From Saccharophagus sp. K07 (GTDB lineage Bacteria > Pseudomonadota > Gammaproteobacteria > Pseudomonadales > Cellvibrionaceae): DNA of 64,000 nt. The DNA lies in assembly GCF_014336955.1 (NCBI RefSeq), contig NZ_QRAI01000002.1, positions 434,001 through 498,000 of the forward strand, in the 5' to 3' direction. Positions 59,256 to 64,000 of the stretch are shown here, piece after piece; position 1 is the first letter of the stretch, and the number at the start of each line of letters is the position of its first letter. The translations under genes and the position numbers were made by a program. The notes under the pieces are model-generated. The model did no database searches and was not told the DNA's origin. It saw only the letters and a list, made by a program, of their open reading frames with translations.

Positions 59256-59729
59256 ATGAGGACGGCAAAACAAACTGGTGCCTCACTTGTAGAAGTCATG
59301 GTCGCACTTTTTGTACTAGCCATTGGCTTGCTCGGCATATTGGCTATGCAATCCAAGTCGATGCAGTTCAACCAGTCTGCGCATATTTATTCTCAGGCGA
59401 TTTATTTGGCGAATGATATGGCGGAGAGGATTCGAAGCAATATTGATGCGGATGCAAGAAAAAACTATGCGATGGCACAAATGCCAGCTGCTGCCTCTGA
59501 AAATTGTCAAACTAGTGCTTGTTCTGGAGATCAATTGGTTGATTGGGATAAATATACTTGGAGTGAAAATGTAAAACGTTTGCTGCCAGCGGGGGAGGCG
59601 GAAATAAAGGCAGAGGACGACTATTACACAATAATAGTGAGATTTGATGATAGTCGTGTGGACGGCAAAGTGAATGGCGTGGGTGGTTATAACGGAACGA
59701 AAGAATATGCATTGGTGGTGGAGTTCTGA
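59256..59729 (+). CDS. pilV: Type IV minor pilin PilV
   Basis: The protein has 157 residues with a prepilin N-terminus (TGASLVEVMVALFVLAIGLLG; cleavage after Gly) and 'QAIYLANDMAERIRSN', which is the PilV signature. It belongs to the initiation complex of the pilus tip with the other minor pilins. It has its own AGGAG ribosome-binding site and is followed by pilW after 1 nt. Confidence 0.92.
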   Translation: MRTAKQTGASLVEVMVALFVLAIGLLGILAMQSKSMQFNQSAHIYSQAIYLANDMAERIRSNIDADARKNYAMAQMPAAASENCQTSACSGDQLVDWDKYTWSENVKRLLPAGEAEIKAEDDYYTIIVRFDDSRVDGKVNGVGGYNGTKEYALVVEF

Positions 59730-59730
59730 C

Positions 59731-60801
59731 ATGAGACTTAAGCAGCTACGCCATAAAAGAAAGGATGAAGGTTTTTCCATCGTCGAGCTGATGGTGGCAA
59801 TTCTAATTGGTTTGATTATTTTGGCGGGTGTTATTCAAGTTGTTGTTACGAGCAAAACGACGTTTCTTGGGCAAGAGGAAATGTCATTTATTCAGGAAAA
59901 CGCCCGCTATGCGATGGATGTTCTCGGCAAAGATATACAAGGGGCGGGATATAAAGGATGCGCTGGACAAGATGCTCGCATAGCGTTAGTGGCAGGTGCT
60001 GCTAATACCAACTCGGCAGCTTTTGTGGGAGTAGAAAGCATCTTGGGTTATGCAGGAGAGTTGGGTGCTCCCGCCGCATACGTTAATAAACTGGGCTCCG
60101 TTGGAAATGGCAGTGGCAAATCAGAGTCGATTTTAATTCGTTCCTTTGTTGGACCGGAATCCATCATTCAATCGCATTCCTCGTCAACACTGACTTTTGC
60201 GGGTACTAATCCACATGGCTTTTCGGCTGGGGATTATCTAGGAATTGTTGCTGAGGATTGTCAGAGGATTGGTGTGATTCGGATAAGTGCTAGAACTAAC
60301 AATTCTGTGAGCTACACGGCAGCAGACAATAATGGTATGCCTACCATAAAACCCAGCCTGGAAACCAATATCATTTGTCCTGGCTCAAATTGCTCGACTT
60401 CCTTTGTCCAAAACTATAACCCTGGAGCTGTCGCAATGAATTATGTTGCGCAGGCTTATTATGTCGGTGATTCTTCAGCGTTATCCGGAGTGCCAGCGCT
60501 TAAACGAGCTGTATTGAGGCGTACAGGCGAAGTGATAGAAGAAGAAATTGCGCTAGGAGTTGAAGATATACATTTCCGCTACGGTATTAGAAATGGCAGC
60601 AACCTAACTTATGTTCAGGCAAACCACGTGACTGACTGGAATCAAGTGATTTCGGTGGAGGTGAGCGTGATGATGCGGTCCCAAACCGCCAGCTTGCCGG
60701 CGGCAGAAAGTAAAATATTTGGTGCTAGTGGGCGTACATATAATGATAAGTATATGAGACAGGTAGTCACAACCACTTTCAGAATTAGAAACCGGATATG
60801 A
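59731..60801 (+). CDS. pilW: Type IV minor pilin PilW
   Basis: The protein has 356 residues with a prepilin N-terminus ('DEGFSIVELMVAILIGLII'), 'FIQENARYAMDVLGKDIQGAGY' (quoted in part: ENARYAMDVLGKDIQ) typical of PilW, and a large C-terminal domain. The start was set at ATG 59731, just after the pilV stop; the longer frame from 59674 runs back into pilV. It lies 3 nt before pilX. Confidence 0.93.
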   Translation: MRLKQLRHKRKDEGFSIVELMVAILIGLIILAGVIQVVVTSKTTFLGQEEMSFIQENARYAMDVLGKDIQGAGYKGCAGQDARIALVAGAANTNSAAFVGVESILGYAGELGAPAAYVNKLGSVGNGSGKSESILIRSFVGPESIIQSHSSSTLTFAGTNPHGFSAGDYLGIVAEDCQRIGVIRISARTNNSVSYTAADNNGMPTIKPSLETNIICPGSNCSTSFVQNYNPGAVAMNYVAQAYYVGDSSALSGVPALKRAVLRRTGEVIEEEIALGVEDIHFRYGIRNGSNLTYVQANHVTDWNQVISVEVSVMMRSQTASLPAAESKIFGASGRTYNDKYMRQVVTTTFRIRNRI

Positions 60802-60804
60802 TTT

Positions 60805-61443
60805 ATGGATAAGAAAAATTATAAAAAGCTTACATGTCAGAAAGGTGCGACCTTAATTGTGAGTTTGGTTATTTTGGCCGTGGTCACCCTTTTGGGGGTT
60901 GCCAGTATGCGCAGCTCAAATTTGGAGTTGCGGATGGCGGCTAGTGCGCGTGATCGCGCTGTGGCGTTCCAGAGAGCAGAAGCTGCTTTGTTGATGGTAG
61001 AGCGGCAGCTGATTGATAGTCCTTATCCTATAAGAAGTTTTGATTCAAATTGCAATGATGGGAATTGTTTCAATTCCGATTGTAATGGAGGTTTATGTTT
61101 TTTTGGGGAATTCGATAGTTTAGGTAGTCGAAAACAATGTCGATTAGCGCCTATTGGTGGAGCCGAAGAACCTGATTGGATGAATGACGTTTTTTGGAAA
61201 CAATCTTCTAAATATCTTGAGGTAACGTTGCCCGGAGTCGGGAATGAGCAACATTCAGTGAAATATGTTATTGAATTTTTGTGTTTTGCACCAAGTGGCG
61301 GACGCTCATTATATGGTGGCGCTGGTGGTGTAGTAACAGAAGGGGATAGTGACGTGCCATTGTATCGAATTACAGCCAGAGCGTCGGGAGATGCCGGTCG
61401 CTCATCTGTAATGTTGCAATCAATTTTTCGCTCAGCTCGCTAA
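60805..61443 (+). CDS. pilX: Type IV pilus assembly protein PilX
   Basis: The protein has 212 residues and begins with a PilX-type N-terminal segment: 'KGATLIVSLVILAVVTLLGV', 'MRSSNLELRMAASARDRAVAFQRAEAAL' (quoted in part: RDRAVAFQRAEAALL). The Glu5 of typical pilins is absent, as is usual for this protein. A central Cys-rich loop ('NCNDGNCFNSDCNGGLC') is notable. It is followed by pilY1. Confidence 0.92.
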   Translation: MDKKNYKKLTCQKGATLIVSLVILAVVTLLGVASMRSSNLELRMAASARDRAVAFQRAEAALLMVERQLIDSPYPIRSFDSNCNDGNCFNSDCNGGLCFFGEFDSLGSRKQCRLAPIGGAEEPDWMNDVFWKQSSKYLEVTLPGVGNEQHSVKYVIEFLCFAPSGGRSLYGGAGGVVTEGDSDVPLYRITARASGDAGRSSVMLQSIFRSAR

Positions 61444-61460
61444 GCGTGAGGAATTTAAAA

Positions 61461-64000
61461 ATGGGAAATATAAAAATTCCTAAAATCTTTTTAGATGTTT
61501 CCACAAAGATTGTCGCAGCAGCAATTGGTGCTTTAATTTCAGCAGAATCATTCTCGCAAACGATGGATGATTATGCTGCGTTGCCAGCTCTTTCAGTGCA
61601 GGCTCTGTCTAATCAGTCCATCATGCTGGCGATGTCGCGGGATCACCAGCTGTTTATGAAAGCTTATAACGACTTTTCGGATTTGACTGGGGATGATAAG
61701 CCAGATAATACGTATGTACACGATTATGACTATGTTGGCTACTTTGACTTCGCTCTCTGTTATTCGTACGTATCGGATATATTTGAGGCGGTGGCTCGCA
61801 GAGATAGTGTGAGTCGCAAATGTGCTTCGGGTCAATGGAGTGGGAATTTTTTGAATTGGGCCACTATGACCCGTATCGATTTGGTGCGGCAGGTACTATA
61901 TGGTGGTTATCGATATAAAGATCAACCAAGCCGCACTGTTCTGGAACGATCTTACTTACCTAGTGATGCTCATAGCTTTGCTAAGTATGTGCCTGCAGAA
62001 ATCAACTTAGATGGCCTTGCAGTCGTTTCTGATTTGCCGGCGGGCGAATGCCCGGCAGGCAGAGAAAATGAGGATGATCGCTGCAAGGGCTTTACGTTCT
62101 GTAATACCTCGCAACCCCCCGGTCCTGATATGCTTTCACAGCAGGTTAGTACGCCTCCTTTATTAAGGGTTGTCAGAGGCAATTATATGCTCTGGGATGC
62201 TGGGGAACGATATCAGTGCTTGACGACAAGTGCTTATTATCCCAGTCGTACACCTGATATGCCTAACTCCTATCAGAGAATTCATGAGGCTCCTTGGACA
62301 ATATTTATCCAAAATACGTTGGCCATTCGCGACGAAAGTGAGGCAAAGCAGGTTTTTGGAGTGTTGCCAGCGGAGAATGTGAATGTGCAATTTGACCCTG
62401 CGGGCGCGAATTTGAATAACCCTGATTTATCGGGTATTCAAGCTTTCCCTAGGTCTCCGTTAAAAGCTTACGTTAAGGACTATATTGTTAGGGTTTCTGT
62501 ATGTGATTCGAATTTCTATGAAGGCCAATTGGGGCCCGATGAAGGAGATCCGCTGGCTTATGATTGTAAAAAATATGGCGAGAATAATTATAAGCCGGTC
62601 GGTCTATTGCAGCGTTATGGGGCAAGTCCGTCTCACAACGTTCAGTTCGGGTTGCTGAGCGGCAGTTATATCAGCAATAAATCATTTGGCGCCCTTAGAA
62701 AAAAAATTAGTGATTTTAGTGAAGAGATAAATGCCACTGATGGGACTTTTAAAAGCTTAGACGAAGTCCCGAACTCTATTGTTCATAACCTCAATGCGTT
62801 GCGGGTTGTGGACTATTTGTACGACTATACCCCCGATCGGCCGATTACGTATGGTGAATATCCGCTGGACCATCCGCTAAATAAGATGGCGGATTACAGT
62901 GGTACCTACCAGTCGCCGCAAACAGGAGCGGCAGTTTGCAAATGGGGACAAAATTATTTTAACTCTTCCGAGTGTCGAAACTGGGGCAACCCATTTAGCC
63001 AGATATTGGCTGAATCCTATCGCTATTTGACCGGCGCTACGAATGCTAGTGTAAATGTGGACTCAGAAGAAGAGGAGTTGCTCACAGGGCTTAGTGTGGA
63101 TGATTGGCCGGAATCGCAACAGAGCCAACCAACAGAGGAAAATCAATTCAGTTGTTCAGCTAAAGGTGTTCTCGGATTTAATGCTAGTGCCGTTTCTTAC
63201 GATTGGAGCAATGAGTTTAAATCATTAACACCATCTAGACTGGGCATACCTAACTCGAGTAATGATGCGACATTGGCAGATCTGACAAATGCTCTAGGAA
63301 GAAATGGTAATTACTTTATTGGGAATAATGGATCTGGAGGTGAGCCATTTGAAAATGTTGGTCTCTGTACAGTAAAAACTGTGGAAAATAACCTGGGAGA
63401 AATAAGTGGTACCTGTCCGGAAACTCCAAGGTTGGAAGGCGGTTATTTGGGGGCAGGATTGGCGGACTACCTATATAAGGAACAGGGTATTAGAACTTTT
63501 GGGGTTTCACTAACGGATGCTTTACCTCGTATCAAAATTCCCCTTAGTGAAGACGGTGACGCAAAGGTACAACTTGTTCCTGCCTGTCGAAATGTATCAA
63601 CAGGTGGAAATTGTGCTCTGATGAGCTTTAAAGTTATCGAAGACCCAATTGAAAATTTCGAGCGAGCGTCCGGCAGACCAGGCTTGCCAAATGGAGTGCA
63701 GATCAAGCGGGCTGGAGCATATTATGTTGCGTGGGAAGACTCCGAGCAGGGCGGGGACTATGATGTGGACGCAGCAGGGGTTATTCGATATGAGTTGTTG
63801 ACGAACAACGAGCTCGTTGTTGAAACAGAGCTTTTATATAACGGAACTCCAGACAAATTGCTTTTTGGCTACGTAATTTCTGGTACTGTTGGGGGCGCTG
63901 ACGGTGTTAAATTTCCAGCGGTAACGCCAGGTGACTGGAACTATCTCTCGACTTTGCGGAAAGGTCCAAACTCAAATTGGCGGCCTACGAATGAATCTGA
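61461..64000 (+). CDS. pilY1: Pilus tip-associated protein PilY1 (incomplete at window end)
   Basis: The open frame from ATG 61461 (GAGG ribosome-binding site) runs without a stop to the end of the window, giving 846 residues with the 3' part missing. A signal peptide (to about 36, 'AESFSQ') is followed by 'LSVQALSNQSIMLAMSRDHQLFMKAYNDFSD' (quoted in part: SIMLAMSRDHQLFMKAYND) and 'VGYFDFALCYSY', the start of the PilY1 family. A classic metal-binding von Willebrand A motif (DxSxS) is not seen at the usual place; the SRDHQLF form is found in a known PilY1 subgroup. PilY1 sits at the pilus tip and controls extension, adhesion and surface sensing. The C-terminal PilY1 beta-propeller is expected beyond the window. 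Confidence 0.9.
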   Translation, partial: MGNIKIPKIFLDVSTKIVAAAIGALISAESFSQTMDDYAALPALSVQALSNQSIMLAMSRDHQLFMKAYNDFSDLTGDDKPDNTYVHDYDYVGYFDFALCYSYVSDIFEAVARRDSVSRKCASGQWSGNFLNWATMTRIDLVRQVLYGGYRYKDQPSRTVLERSYLPSDAHSFAKYVPAEINLDGLAVVSDLPAGECPAGRENEDDRCKGFTFCNTSQPPGPDMLSQQVSTPPLLRVVRGNYMLWDAGERYQCLTTSAYYPSRTPDMPNSYQRIHEAPWTIFIQNTLAIRDESEAKQVFGVLPAENVNVQFDPAGANLNNPDLSGIQAFPRSPLKAYVKDYIVRVSVCDSNFYEGQLGPDEGDPLAYDCKKYGENNYKPVGLLQRYGASPSHNVQFGLLSGSYISNKSFGALRKKISDFSEEINATDGTFKSLDEVPNSIVHNLNALRVVDYLYDYTPDRPITYGEYPLDHPLNKMADYSGTYQSPQTGAAVCKWGQNYFNSSECRNWGNPFSQILAESYRYLTGATNASVNVDSEEEELLTGLSVDDWPESQQSQPTEENQFSCSAKGVLGFNASAVSYDWSNEFKSLTPSRLGIPNSSNDATLADLTNALGRNGNYFIGNNGSGGEPFENVGLCTVKTVENNLGEISGTCPETPRLEGGYLGAGLADYLYKEQGIRTFGVSLTDALPRIKIPLSEDGDAKVQLVPACRNVSTGGNCALMSFKVIEDPIENFERASGRPGLPNGVQIKRAGAYYVAWEDSEQGGDYDVDAAGVIRYELLTNNELVVETELLYNGTPDKLLFGYVISGTVGGADGVKFPAVTPGDWNYLSTLRKGPNSNWRPTNES

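Overview
The window looks like chromosomal DNA of a plant-polysaccharide-degrading gammaproteobacterium, most likely Cellvibrio or a close relative in Cellvibrionaceae. The main reasons are two secreted lipoproteins with long poly-serine linkers that act on rhamnogalacturonan, a typical habit of that family. The block murJ-ribF-ileS-lspA-fkpB-ispH followed by type IV minor pilin genes also matches the gene neighbourhood known from Pseudomonas. No tRNA, rRNA, CRISPR array, insertion sequence or prophage was recognised.

Layout. 1-1128: end of an EAL-domain gene, a TfoX N-terminal-domain protein and a phasin-like protein. 1276-7855 (minus): a three-gene cyclic-di-GMP operon, with two paralogous diguanylate cyclases that have periplasmic sensor domains and one large propeller/Y_Y_Y/GGDEF/EAL protein. 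8281-10646 (plus): an AT-richer islet of unrecognised genes, including a tandem paralog broken by two frameshifts. 10687-15694: a divergent pair, a double-domain CE12-type rhamnogalacturonan acetylesterase and a PL11 rhamnogalacturonan lyase. 15761-24955: a small ABM-domain gene, then a complete chemotaxis cluster on the minus strand (MCP, cheY, STAS, cheA, MCP, cheW, cheR, cheD, cheB) with a clear sigma70-type promoter upstream and a strong intrinsic terminator between cheW and cheR. 25866-30968: two tandem filamentous-haemagglutinin-like (two-partner secretion) genes with duplicated leaders; the second is broken by a 458-nt net deletion. 31294-38651: a bacteriophytochrome histidine kinase, a response regulator, a CheB-CheR-PAS-histidine kinase fusion and another response regulator. 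38636-45764 (minus): recQ, a DUF3300 protein and a YdiJ-type D-2-hydroxyglutarate dehydrogenase. 45889-49999 (minus): a tightly packed chain yffB-like, dapD, dapE, moaC, moaD, moaE and a small membrane protein. 50282-58347 (plus): a CBS-domain protein and the housekeeping block murJ to ispH. 58617-64000 (plus): minor pilin genes (fimU-like, pilV, pilW, pilX) and an incomplete pilY1.

Themes. Sensing and surface behaviour dominate: chemotaxis, c-di-GMP, red-light sensing, type IV pili and secreted adhesin-like proteins, together with enzymes for the branched part of pectin. The least understood parts are the 8281-10646 gene group and the duplicated leader in front of the two haemagglutinin-like genes. 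All identifications come from reading translated sequence by eye; no database search was run.
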